Shown piece after piece: positions 38,262 through 46,149 of a DNA stretch of 64,000 nt. The notes below the pieces were generated by a model. The model was given only the letters and a program-made list of their open reading frames with translations, was not told where the DNA came from and ran no database searches. The translations under genes and the position numbers were made by a program. Positions within the stretch are counted from its first letter, which is position 1; each line of letters opens with the position of its first letter. Source of the DNA: Lentzea sp. NEAU-D7 (GTDB lineage Bacteria > Actinomycetota > Actinomycetes > Mycobacteriales > Pseudonocardiaceae); assembly GCF_026242055.1 (NCBI RefSeq), contig NZ_JAPJDL010000021.1:62001-126000 (forward strand). Reading direction: 5' to 3'.

Positions 38262-38277
38262 TCGAACAGGTGTTTGA
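38262..38277. promoter_or_regulatory. LexA (SOS) box, one mismatch
   Basis: TCGAACAGGTGTTTGA matches CGAAC-N4-GTTCG with a single change in the second arm. It lies 92 bp before the lexA start, a suitable place for lexA autorepression. Confidence 0.75.
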
Positions 38278-38368
38278 TCTGTGCAGCAAACACGACTACC
38301 GTCGACCACGAAGATCGACGGAGGCCGGAATCCCATTCGAACTGGGGGCGGCGAGGAGGACAGCGACC

Positions 38369-39061
38369 GTGGCAGGCAAGACGATCGAGCCGGACCCAGC
38401 TCTTGTGGGCGCAGAGGTGAGTGAGATCGCGGGAAACGCCGGCCTGACTTTGCGCCAGCGCAAGGTGCTCGACGTGATCCGCGACTGGGTCGACCGATTC
38501 GGTTACCCGCCGAGCGTGCGTGAAATCGGTGAGGCCGTGGGCCTGACGTCGACCTCGTCGGTCGCGTACCAGCTGCGCGCGCTGGAGCGGAAGGGCTTCC
38601 TGCGCCGCGACCCGAACCGCCCGCGCGCGGTGGGGATGCTGCCCAACGAGATCGACGCGGGCCTCGACCCGATGTCCAAGCCGACGCCCGCGTATGTGCC
38701 GATGCTCGGCCGGATCGCGGCCGGTGGCCCGATCCTGGCCGAGGAGTCGATCGAGGACGTGTTCCCGCTGCCGCGCGAGATCGTCGGCGAGGGCGAGCTG
38801 TTCCTGCTGCGCGTCGTCGGTGACTCGATGATCGACGCCGCGATCACCGACGGCGACTGGGTCGTGATCCGCAAGCAGCCCACCGCCGACCAGGGTGAGA
38901 TCGTCGCCGCCATGATCGACGGCGAGGCGACCGTGAAGACGTTCAAGCGCAAGGACGGCCACGTGTGGCTGATGCCGCACAACCCGGCCTACCAGCCGAT
39001 CAACGGCGATGAGGCCACCATCCTCGGCAAGGTCGTGACGGTGCTCAGGCGTCTGCCGTAA
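38369..39061 (+). CDS. lexA: SOS-response repressor and protease LexA
   Basis: 230 aa from the GTG at 38369 (SD AGGAGG). The N-terminal winged helix (about 25-90) has the recognition region S-T-S-S-V-A-Y-Q-L. The self-cleavage site is Ala118-Gly119, with catalytic Ser153 (G-D-S-M) and Lys190. It represses DNA-damage genes and cleaves itself on RecA filaments. It converges with the next regulator gene, overlapping by 17 bp. SOS boxes lie in the divergent region upstream. Confidence 0.95.
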   Translation: MAGKTIEPDPALVGAEVSEIAGNAGLTLRQRKVLDVIRDWVDRFGYPPSVREIGEAVGLTSTSSVAYQLRALERKGFLRRDPNRPRAVGMLPNEIDAGLDPMSKPTPAYVPMLGRIAAGGPILAEESIEDVFPLPREIVGEGELFLLRVVGDSMIDAAITDGDWVVIRKQPTADQGEIVAAMIDGEATVKTFKRKDGHVWLMPHNPAYQPINGDEATILGKVVTVLRRLP

Positions 39062-39785
39062 CTTCCCCGCGGGCCCGCTTCTTCTTGCCGAAGAAGTCGA
39101 GCCACTTGTCCCTGGTGGCCTCCATGTCCACCACGACGAACGCGAAGAACTGGCCCATGTCCTTGAGACGGGCTCCGACCGGGGTGCCGAGACCGAAGAT
39201 CTCGGCACCGTCCAGTCCTGTCTGCGCCCAGACCGAATTGCGCTGGGCGCTCGACAGCCATGCCCGGTACCAGAGGTCGTCGCCCAGGAAGTAGCGCATG
39301 CGCTTGCCGTCGCGCTCCGCATGCAACAGGTCGAGCTCCTGCAGGTAGGCGGTCGACCGCGAGACCGTTCCCGGGCTCACCGACAGCCGCAGCACGAGTT
39401 CCGTGGCGGTCAGGCTGCCCCGGTCGGTCATGAAGATCTCCGCGAGGATCCGCGCCGCCGTGCGCGTCAGCCCGGTCTGCCGGAAGACGGCGACCAGCCT
39501 CAGGTGGAACTCCTGCACCCGCGCCGGACTCCGGTCGAACGAGTACGCCTCCTCGTCGACGTCGAGGTCGTCGACAGCGGGCATCCGGCGTATGGCCCGT
39601 TCGCTCGCCGCACGGTGCGCGGCGCCCGGCCGGTAGTTGTTGTGGCCGCCGTTGCGGACCACTTCGCGCTGAATCGTCGAGGCCGGCCTTTGCAACCGCC
39701 TGCCGATTTCGGAGTACCCCAGCCCGTCCCAGAGGAACTGGGCGATGAGCTGCCGTTCTTCTTCGTCCAGCCGTTTACCAGGCAC
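39045..39785 (-). CDS. Helix-turn-helix regulator: IS30-type HTH plus MarR/GbsR-like winged helix
   Basis: 246 aa from the GTG at 39785 (an ATG at 39815 is possible). An N-terminal HTH like that of IS30 transposases and 'HTH_38' regulators lies near 5-45 (L-G-Y-S-E-I-G-R-R-L-Q-R-P-A-S-T-I). A MarR/GbsR-like winged helix lies near 95-165 (L-T-A-T-E-L-V-L-R-L-S-V-S-P-G-T-V-S-R). There is no transposase catalytic domain, so it is a regulator, not an IS. It is divergent from the P450 gene and likely controls it through the palindromes between them. Confidence 0.82.
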   Translation of the reverse strand: MPGKRLDEEERQLIAQFLWDGLGYSEIGRRLQRPASTIQREVVRNGGHNNYRPGAAHRAASERAIRRMPAVDDLDVDEEAYSFDRSPARVQEFHLRLVAVFRQTGLTRTAARILAEIFMTDRGSLTATELVLRLSVSPGTVSRSTAYLQELDLLHAERDGKRMRYFLGDDLWYRAWLSSAQRNSVWAQTGLDGAEIFGLGTPVGARLKDMGQFFAFVVVDMEATRDKWLDFFGKKKRARGEVTADA

Positions 39786-39812
39786 GACCTCATGGTGCCT
39801 TGCGCTGCAGGC

Positions 39813-39835
39813 CATTGCAATGAGTCTTTTGACTT
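39813..39835. promoter_or_regulatory. Palindromes between regulator and P450
   Basis: CATTGCAATG (39813-39822) is a perfect 10-bp palindrome. Directly beside it, AGTC-TTTT-GACT (39824-39835) is an inverted repeat. Further TTGCA repeats occur to 39885. This AT-rich cluster in the divergent gap is a likely operator. Confidence 0.5.
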
Positions 39836-39894
39836 CGTCCGCAAACGTTTTTAGCTTGCAGGGAGGGGAAAGAAGCTCGTTGCAAGGGGGAGCA

Positions 39895-41013
39895 ATGCCA
39901 CTGAGTCCGATGACGTACCCGGACGGGCACGTCGGCTGGCGGGCGCACGACCACGCGACTGTGCGCGCGGTGCTCGCGGACGGCCGGTTCGGCATCCGGC
40001 CGGATCTGATGCACAACCCGTTCGGGCCGGGGAGCCCCGGGGACGCTCCGCCGTCGCCGCCCGGTGCGTTCACCGATCACGACCCGCCGGACCACACGCG
40101 CTACCGCAGCAGGCTGACCGGTCAGTTCACGGTGCGGCGGATGCGGCTGCTCGCCGAGCGGCTCGAGGTGATCACGGCCGAGCACCTCGAGGTGCTGGCC
40201 GCCCAGGGGTCGCCCGCCGACCTGGTCGAGCACTTCGCGGTGCCCGTGCCGGGACTGATGATCTGCGAGCTGCTCGGCGTTCCGTACGAGCGGCGGGCGG
40301 AGTTCCAGCAGGACGCGATGGTGCTGACCGGAGCGAGCGGCGCGGAGGCCGGCGAGGCCGAGGCGATGTTCGCGGCGTTCGGGCGGCTGCAGGAGTTCAT
40401 GCTGGGGATGGTCGCGGCCAAGCGGGCTGAGCCGACGGACGACGTGCTGAGCGACCTCGTCAATTCAGAGGCGGGCGACTCACCGCTCACCGACGACGAG
40501 ATGGCGGCGATGGGCATGGCGTTGCTCGGCGGCGGGCTCGACACGACCACGAACATGTTGTCGCTCGGCACGCTGGAACTGCTGCGCGAGCCCGCTCGGG
40601 TGGAGGCGATGCTCGCCGATCCCGGCGCGGCCGTCGAGGAGCTGCTGCGCTACATCAGCTTGACGCCCGCCACCGCGCGTACCGCGCTGGAGGACGTCGA
40701 GATCGACGGCGTCGTCGTGCGCGCGGGCGACACCGTGTTCGTCGAGCTCGGGTCGGCGAACCGGGATCCGGCGCGCTATGCCGATCCGGACGTTCTCGAC
40801 CTGGCGCGCGGCGCCGTCGGGCATCTCGCGTTCGGGCACGGCATCCACCAGTGCATCGGGCAGCACCTCGCGCGGATCGAGTTGAAGATCGCCTTTCCCG
40901 GGCTCTTCACCCGGTTCCCGAAGCTGCGGCTGGCCGTTCCCGAGAGCGAGCTGCCGCATCGGGCGAGCCTGGTGATCGGCGGCCTGGAGCGGATGCCCGT
41001 CGCCTGGGACTGA
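39895..41013 (+). CDS. Cytochrome P450, short N-terminus
   Basis: 372 aa from the ATG at 39895 with SD AGGGGG. Visible: the I-helix G-G-G-L-D-T-T-T near 211-218, the E-x-x-R of helix K (E-E-L-L-R) near 243-247, and the heme loop F-G-H-G-I-H-Q-C-I-G near 313-322 with the Cys thiolate. Bacterial P450s are usually about 400 aa. Here the chain starts directly at the W-R-A-H-D-H-A-T-V-R-A-V-L element, so about 25 N-terminal residues are missing. No ferredoxin or reductase is adjacent. The substrate is unknown. Confidence 0.9.
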   Translation: MPLSPMTYPDGHVGWRAHDHATVRAVLADGRFGIRPDLMHNPFGPGSPGDAPPSPPGAFTDHDPPDHTRYRSRLTGQFTVRRMRLLAERLEVITAEHLEVLAAQGSPADLVEHFAVPVPGLMICELLGVPYERRAEFQQDAMVLTGASGAEAGEAEAMFAAFGRLQEFMLGMVAAKRAEPTDDVLSDLVNSEAGDSPLTDDEMAAMGMALLGGGLDTTTNMLSLGTLELLREPARVEAMLADPGAAVEELLRYISLTPATARTALEDVEIDGVVVRAGDTVFVELGSANRDPARYADPDVLDLARGAVGHLAFGHGIHQCIGQHLARIELKIAFPGLFTRFPKLRLAVPESELPHRASLVIGGLERMPVAWD

Positions 41014-41017
41014 ACCG

Positions 41018-41980
41018 TCAGGCGCGGCGGCGCAGACGCAGGCCGATGACCAGGGCGGCGATCAGCACGATGCCGCCCAGGGTCAGCGCCAGCGGCCAGT
41101 TCTGCCAGGACGACGACCCCTGCTGGGACGTCTTGGGCTGGGACGTCCCGGGCTGGGCGGCGGGTGGGGGTGCCGTGGTCGTCGGCGGGGGTGGCTGGGC
41201 CAGGGCCGCGGCGCCCGCGACGGCGCGGATCGGGGTGCCGGTGCCCTCGGAGGCGGAGAGCAGGGTGCCGTCCGGGTCGAAGGCGATGGCCTCGCCCTGG
41301 GGTTCGTTCGGCAGCGGGACGCGGACCGGGTCGCCGGACAGGGCCTTCACGACGTCGCCGTCGGGGACCGGGAACAGGTAGGCGTCGGTGTAGGTGCGCA
41401 GGGCGATGACGGAGCCGTCGGCGGCCGAGGCGGCCCCGGTCACCAGGCGCGAGTCGAGGGTGCCTTCCAGCGGGCCGCCGGGAGTGTCCGTCGACGTCAG
41501 CGACACGCGGGTGACCTGCTCCAACGGCACCGATGCATCGGTTCGGAGGGGTGCCGTCGGGCGATATACGAGCGCGGAACCGAGGGGTTCCTTGGTGATG
41601 ATGTACGGCGTACCGGACTTGTCGATGAACAACGCCTCGGCGTCGTGTTTGCCGTCCGGATAGGTGAGGCGGAACCGCTCCACGGCGCCCGAAGGCGAGA
41701 CCTTGTGCAAGGCGACCGTGGAGCGTGACTTGTTGTTGTCGCCGGTGTCGGACGCCCAGAGGGTGCCGTCCGGCGCCATCGCCAGGTCCTCGACGTCGTA
41801 CGGGTCGACGGGCGCCGTGATCGTGCGCTTCACCACGCAGTCACGGCCCATGACCTGGATGCGCAGCGTGCCGTTGTCGCTGTCGCTGACGGCGAAGAAC
41901 TGTTTCCCGTTGGACGTGAGCCCGGAGAGCTCCTGCATGGCTACCGGGCACACGTCCACCGGTGGAGGCGGGAGGATCAA
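41018..41980 (-). CDS. Beta-propeller-like protein with C-terminal membrane helix, signal peptide apparently missing
   Basis: 320 aa from a TTG that overlaps the hflX stop (TTGA). The body (about 10-245) has propeller-like repeats (D-S-D-N-G-T, A-P-D-G-T-L-W-A-S-D-T-G, D-P-D-G-T-L-L). A Pro/Thr/Gln linker (about 250-285), one membrane helix (about 288-310) and R-L-R-R-R-A follow. The frame is open upstream inside hflX but offers no usable start. The protein begins at what should be the mature N-terminus, with no signal peptide. It is either truncated or exported in an unusual way. Architecture as in 26120-27316. Confidence 0.65.
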   Translation of the reverse strand: MILPPPPVDVCPVAMQELSGLTSNGKQFFAVSDSDNGTLRIQVMGRDCVVKRTITAPVDPYDVEDLAMAPDGTLWASDTGDNNKSRSTVALHKVSPSGAVERFRLTYPDGKHDAEALFIDKSGTPYIITKEPLGSALVYRPTAPLRTDASVPLEQVTRVSLTSTDTPGGPLEGTLDSRLVTGAASAADGSVIALRTYTDAYLFPVPDGDVVKALSGDPVRVPLPNEPQGEAIAFDPDGTLLSASEGTGTPIRAVAGAAALAQPPPPTTTAPPPAAQPGTSQPKTSQQGSSSWQNWPLALTLGGIVLIAALVIGLRLRRRA

Positions 41981-43437
41981 GCAGGCGTCCCGTTCGTCGC
42001 GAACTCCTCGAGCACGCCGGCGAGGTCCGGGCGCACGCGGGCGTTGAGCAGCGTGCCCGACTCCGTGTGCTTCTCGGACAGCACCTCGCCGTCGCGGTGC
42101 ACGCGGGCGATGACCTCGCCGCGCGCGTACGGCACGAGAGCCTCGACCACGACCTCGGGCCGTGGCATCAGCTCGGCGATGCGGACCCGCAGCTCCTCGA
42201 TGCCGAGACCCGAGTGCGCCGACACGAACGACGCGTCCGGGAACAGGTGCCGCAGCCGGGCCATGCCGAGGTCGCCCACGGCGTCGATCTTGTTGACGAC
42301 GAGCAGCTCGCGCGGCATCGGCGTGCCGGACTCGTCGTTGATCTCGGCGAGGACCTCGCGCACGGCCTTGACCTGCTTCTCCGGCATGCTGTCGGAGCCG
42401 TCGACGACGTGCACGAGCAGATCGGACTGGCCGACCTCCTCCAACGTCGAGCGGAACGCCTCGACCAGCTGGTGCGGCAGGTGCCGGACGAAGCCGACCG
42501 TGTCCGTCAGCGTGTAGGGCAGGCCTTCGGGCGTCAGCGCGCGGCGCGTCGTCGGGTCGAGGGTGGCGAACAGCGCGTCCTCCACCAGGACACCGGCACC
42601 CGTCAGCGCATTGAGCAGCGACGACTTGCCCGCGTTCGTGTAGCCCGCGATCGCGACGCTCGGGATCTCGTTCGCCGTGCGGCGGCCCCGTTTGGTCTCG
42701 CGGATGACGCCGATCGCGGCGATCTCGCGGCGGAGCTTGGAGATGCGCGCGCGGATGCGGCGGCGGTCGGTCTCGATCTTGGTCTCACCGGGACCGCGCA
42801 GACCCACACCGCCGTTGCCGCCACCGGCACGGCCACCGGCCTGCCTCGACAACGTCTCACCCCAGCCGCGCAGTCGCGGCATCAGGTACTGCAGCTGGGC
42901 CAGCTCGACCTGCGCCTTGCCCTCCTTGGACCGCGCGTGCTGCGCGAAGATGTCCAGGATGAGCGCGGTCCGGTCGATGACCTTGACCTTCAGCTTCTCC
43001 TCCAGCTGGCGCAGCTGGCCGGGAGAGAGCTCACCGTCGCAGATCACCGTGTCCGCGCCGGTCGACTGCACGACGTCGCGCAGCTCGGAGACCTTGCCGG
43101 AGCCGATGTACGTCGCCGCGTCGGGCTTGTCGCGCCGCTGCACGACGCCCTCCAGCACCTCGGAACCCGCGGTCTCGGCGAGGCGGGCGAGTTCGGCCAT
43201 CGACGCGTCGGAGTCCGCGGCGGTGCCCTCGGTCCACACCCCGACGAGCACGACCCGCTCCAGGCGGAGCTGCCGGTACTCGACCTCGGTGATGTCCTCG
43301 AGCTCGGTGGACAGGCCCGCGACACGGCGCAGCGCGGCGCGCTCGACGCGTTCGTAGTCACCCGTCGAGAAGTCTTCCTCTTCCCAGGTGGCGTCGAACT
43401 CCGGGTCGAACTCTGTGCTCTGGATGTTTTCCGTCAT
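41977..43437 (-). CDS. hflX: Ribosome-associated GTPase HflX
   Basis: 486 aa from the ATG at 43437. An N-terminal HflX domain (about 60-225) ends in G-L-R-G-P-G-E-T-K. The G domain has G1 G-Y-T-N-A-G-K-S-S near 265-273, the D-T-V-G-F G3 and N-K-I-D G4. HflX splits stalled or stressed ribosomes. The position between lexA and dapF is conserved in actinobacteria. Its stop overlaps the TTG of the next gene. Confidence 0.95.
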   Translation of the reverse strand: MTENIQSTEFDPEFDATWEEEDFSTGDYERVERAALRRVAGLSTELEDITEVEYRQLRLERVVLVGVWTEGTAADSDASMAELARLAETAGSEVLEGVVQRRDKPDAATYIGSGKVSELRDVVQSTGADTVICDGELSPGQLRQLEEKLKVKVIDRTALILDIFAQHARSKEGKAQVELAQLQYLMPRLRGWGETLSRQAGGRAGGGNGGVGLRGPGETKIETDRRRIRARISKLRREIAAIGVIRETKRGRRTANEIPSVAIAGYTNAGKSSLLNALTGAGVLVEDALFATLDPTTRRALTPEGLPYTLTDTVGFVRHLPHQLVEAFRSTLEEVGQSDLLVHVVDGSDSMPEKQVKAVREVLAEINDESGTPMPRELLVVNKIDAVGDLGMARLRHLFPDASFVSAHSGLGIEELRVRIAELMPRPEVVVEALVPYARGEVIARVHRDGEVLSEKHTESGTLLNARVRPDLAGVLEEFATNGTPA

Positions 43438-43462
43438 TTGCCCTTCATCGTCCCACGGACAG

Positions 43463-43963
43463 TTAGTCCCCCGGATACACCGCGAGGTAGATCGCCACAC
43501 GGGGAACATCCGGATTGACCGGTTGCGCGGCCAGCTCATCCATCAACGACGCGAGCCGCTGCTTTAGTTCCTCGGGGTCGACGGTGACGACCAGACGGCT
43601 CTGATCCACGTCACTGAGCCCGATGTCGGCAACCTCGCCGAGGAAAGCGTGCAACATCGCCTCGCCGACGGCGACCGCATTTTCGCTGTTGTCGAGCTGC
43701 CACGACAACCCCGTCGACCGGTAGGGGATCTCTTTCGCTCCCCGATTGCCCGCGCGGGGCGGCATCGCCTCCAGGAATCCCGCGGCGACGAGCTTGCGCA
43801 CGTGGTGCAGCGTCGTGGCGGGGTCCTTGCCCAGCCGCTGCGCCAGTTCCTTGTTGGTGAGCGGGCGGTCGAACGTCATGCGGATCATCCGCAGCCGCAG
43901 GTCAGAGCTCAGCGCGGCGGCTTCCTCGCTCGTCGCGGGACGTCGTTTCCGGGAGAGTGGCAC
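43463..43963 (-). CDS. Winged-helix (ArsR-like) regulator
   Basis: 166 aa, GTG start. The winged helix (about 14-80) carries T-N-K-E-L-A-Q-R-L-G-K-D-P-A-T-T-L-H-H-V-R-K-L. A C-terminal helical domain follows (S-E-N-A-V-A-V-G-E-A-M-L). It is divergent from an MFS pump, with a clean 8-bp inverted repeat in between; it probably represses the pump and itself. hflX starts 25 bp downstream. Confidence 0.85.
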   Translation of the reverse strand: MPLSRKRRPATSEEAAALSSDLRLRMIRMTFDRPLTNKELAQRLGKDPATTLHHVRKLVAAGFLEAMPPRAGNRGAKEIPYRSTGLSWQLDNSENAVAVGEAMLHAFLGEVADIGLSDVDQSRLVVTVDPEELKQRLASLMDELAAQPVNPDVPRVAIYLAVYPGD

Positions 43964-43975
43964 GGGCCCAGTCTA

Positions 43976-43999
43976 AGTGATTGACAGTTTCCAATCACT
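43976..43999. promoter_or_regulatory. Operator candidate between regulator and MFS gene
   Basis: AGTGATTG (43976-43983) and CAATCACT (43992-43999) are perfect inverted repeats with an 8-bp spacer. They sit in the 54-bp divergent gap and cover both promoters. Confidence 0.7.
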
Positions 44000-44017
44000 C
44001 AGCGCAGACTTCCCGGC

Positions 44018-45259
44018 ATGGCGCTTTGGGGGCATCACGACTTCCGCCGGCTGTGGATCGGCGACACCATCAGCCAGTTCGGCGCGAGTATCGGCATCAC
44101 GGTCATACCGCTGCTCGCGGCCGGTGTGCTGAACGCGACACCGTTCGAGATGGGCCTGCTCGCTGCGGCGAGCACGATGGCGTTCCTGCTGATCGGGCTG
44201 CCCGCGGGCGTCTGGGTCGACCGGATGCGCCGCAAGCCGCTGATGATCGCGATGGACGTCGTCCGCGCCGTGCTGATGCTGAGCGTGCCCCTCGCGTGGT
44301 GGATGGGAGTCCTCGACCTGCCGCAGCTCGTCGTCGTGAGCCTCGCGATCGGCGTGTGCACGGTGTTCTTCGACGTCGCCTACCAGTCGTACCTGCCGTC
44401 ACTGGTGAGACGTGACCAGCTCGTCGAGGGCAACTCGAAACTGCAGGCCAGCATGTCCGTGGCCGAGGTATCGGGCCCGGCGATCGGCGGCTACGTGGCG
44501 CAGTTCCTCGGCGCGGCCAACGGCGTGCTCGCGACCGGCCTCGGCTACCTGAGCTCGGCGTTCTTCCTGTTCCGGATCAGGAACGCGGAGCCGGTGCCGG
44601 AGCGCCACCCCGATCCGCACCTGCGCCGCGAGGTCATGGAGGGGCTGCGGTTCGTCTTCGGCAACGCCACCCTGCGCAAGATCGTGGCCTGCACCGGCAC
44701 GTCGAACTTCTTCCACGGCATCCAGAACGCCGTCAGCGTCCTGTTCCTGTTGCGGGTCGCCGGGCTGAACGAGGGCACGGCGGGTCTGGTCTTCAGCGCG
44801 AGCGGTGTCGGCGGCGTGCTCGGCGCGATGGTCGCGCACCGGCTCGGAGTGCTGATCGGACAGGCCAGGCTGATCTGGCTCGTACCGATGCTGACCTGGC
44901 CGTTCGTGCTGCTGATGCCGTTCACCAAGCCGGGCTGGGGCGTCGTGTTCGCGATGACGGGGCTCGCGGTCAGCGCGTTCGGCGTCGTCGTCTACAACGT
45001 CGGCCAGGTGAGCTACCGGCAGGCGATCTGCCCCGACCACCTGCTGGGCCGGATGAACGCCTCGATCCGCTGGGTGGTCTGGGGCGCGACACCGCTCGGC
45101 GCGCTGCTGGGCGGCGGGCTCGGTTCGTGGATCGGGATCGTGCCGACGCTGTGGATCTCGCTCATCGGCTCGGTGGCCGGGATGGGGTGGGTGCTGTTCT
45201 CGCCGTTGCGGTCTATGCGGGACCTGCCGACCACGTCTAGCGTCGAGGCCCATGGCTGA
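44018..45259 (+). CDS. MFS transporter (drug-efflux type)
   Basis: 413 aa, about twelve membrane helices. It begins F-R-R-L-W-I-G-D-T-I-S-Q-F-G like the MefA/NreB-type efflux permeases. The loop-2/3 motif G-V-W-V-D-R-M-R-R-K-P lies near 67-77. It is expected to export a toxic compound by proton exchange. It is controlled by the divergent winged-helix gene and overlaps the SMP-30 gene by 8 bp. Confidence 0.88.
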   Translation: MALWGHHDFRRLWIGDTISQFGASIGITVIPLLAAGVLNATPFEMGLLAAASTMAFLLIGLPAGVWVDRMRRKPLMIAMDVVRAVLMLSVPLAWWMGVLDLPQLVVVSLAIGVCTVFFDVAYQSYLPSLVRRDQLVEGNSKLQASMSVAEVSGPAIGGYVAQFLGAANGVLATGLGYLSSAFFLFRIRNAEPVPERHPDPHLRREVMEGLRFVFGNATLRKIVACTGTSNFFHGIQNAVSVLFLLRVAGLNEGTAGLVFSASGVGGVLGAMVAHRLGVLIGQARLIWLVPMLTWPFVLLMPFTKPGWGVVFAMTGLAVSAFGVVVYNVGQVSYRQAICPDHLLGRMNASIRWVVWGATPLGALLGGGLGSWIGIVPTLWISLIGSVAGMGWVLFSPLRSMRDLPTTSSVEAHG

Positions 45260-46136
45260 TACCACGGTGCTGCGGGACGGTCTCCACTTCGGCGAGGGAC
45301 CACGACGCGGTCCCGACGGCCGCCTCTTCTACTCCGACTTCTACGCGGGCGAGGTGCACGCGCTCGACCTGACGACGGGCGAGGACGAGGTCGTCGTCGC
45401 GTTCGACGGCCAGCCCTCGGGCCTCGGCTGGCTGCCCGACGGACGCCTGCTCGTCGTGTCGATGCTCGACCGGACGGTCCGCCGCCTCGAAGGCGACGAC
45501 CTCGTCCTGCACGCCGACCTGTCGGACATCGCGACCTTCCACGCCAACGACATGCTCGTCGACGCCGAGGGCCGCGCGTACGTAGGCAACTTCGGGTTCG
45601 ACCTGCACGGCCTGATCGACGACGTCGGCATCCCGCGGCTGCTCGAACCGGACTTCGACCCGCAGGGCGCCGCGCTCGCCTTGGTCCAGCCCGACGGCTC
45701 CGTCAGCGTCGTCGCCGAGGACCTCAAGTTCCCGAACGGCATGGCGCTGCTGCCTGACCCGACGGGCAAGTCCGAGAGCGGCAACATCCTCGTCGTCGCC
45801 GAGACCGTTGCGTTCAAACTCACTTCGTTTTCGGTCGACCGCAACGGATCGTTGCAAAACCGCAGGTTGTGGGCCGATGTGAAGGAGTTCGGCATCGCGC
45901 CGGACGGGATCGCGGGCGACGGCGACGGCGTGTGGGTGGCGCCGGCGTTGCAGCCGGCGGCGTTCCGGGTGACCGAGGGCGGCAAGATCACGCGCCGGGT
46001 CGAGACGACGCAGACGGTGTTCGCCGTCGCGGTCGTCGGCGATCATCTGGTGTGCCTGACGGCACCGGACTCGAACCCGAGCGTGGTCAAGCCGGAACGG
46101 CTCGGGAAGATCGAGATCTACCCGCTCGACCAGTAG
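45252..46136 (+). CDS. SMP-30/gluconolactonase/LRE-family protein
   Basis: 294 aa. A six-bladed propeller lactonase: F-G-E-G-P-R-x-x-P-D-G near 13-23 with the metal-binding Glu, H-A-N-D-M near 97-101, F-P-N-G-M-A near 160-165, and A-P-D-G-I-A. It hydrolyses sugar or other lactones; the substrate is unknown. It overlaps the MFS gene by 8 bp, so the two are coupled. It is convergent with dapF. Confidence 0.88.
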   Translation: MADTTVLRDGLHFGEGPRRGPDGRLFYSDFYAGEVHALDLTTGEDEVVVAFDGQPSGLGWLPDGRLLVVSMLDRTVRRLEGDDLVLHADLSDIATFHANDMLVDAEGRAYVGNFGFDLHGLIDDVGIPRLLEPDFDPQGAALALVQPDGSVSVVAEDLKFPNGMALLPDPTGKSESGNILVVAETVAFKLTSFSVDRNGSLQNRRLWADVKEFGIAPDGIAGDGDGVWVAPALQPAAFRVTEGGKITRRVETTQTVFAVAVVGDHLVCLTAPDSNPSVVKPERLGKIEIYPLDQ

Positions 46137-46149
46137 GCCGGGTCTCAGT

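Noticed and set aside
39045..39785. IS30 transposase
   Set aside because: Only the HTH resembles IS30; no DDE domain, no terminal repeats, and a winged-helix domain follows.
39045..41013. Start of a natural-product gene cluster around the P450
   Set aside because: No PKS, NRPS, terpene or other tailoring genes on either side; neighbours are lexA and hflX.
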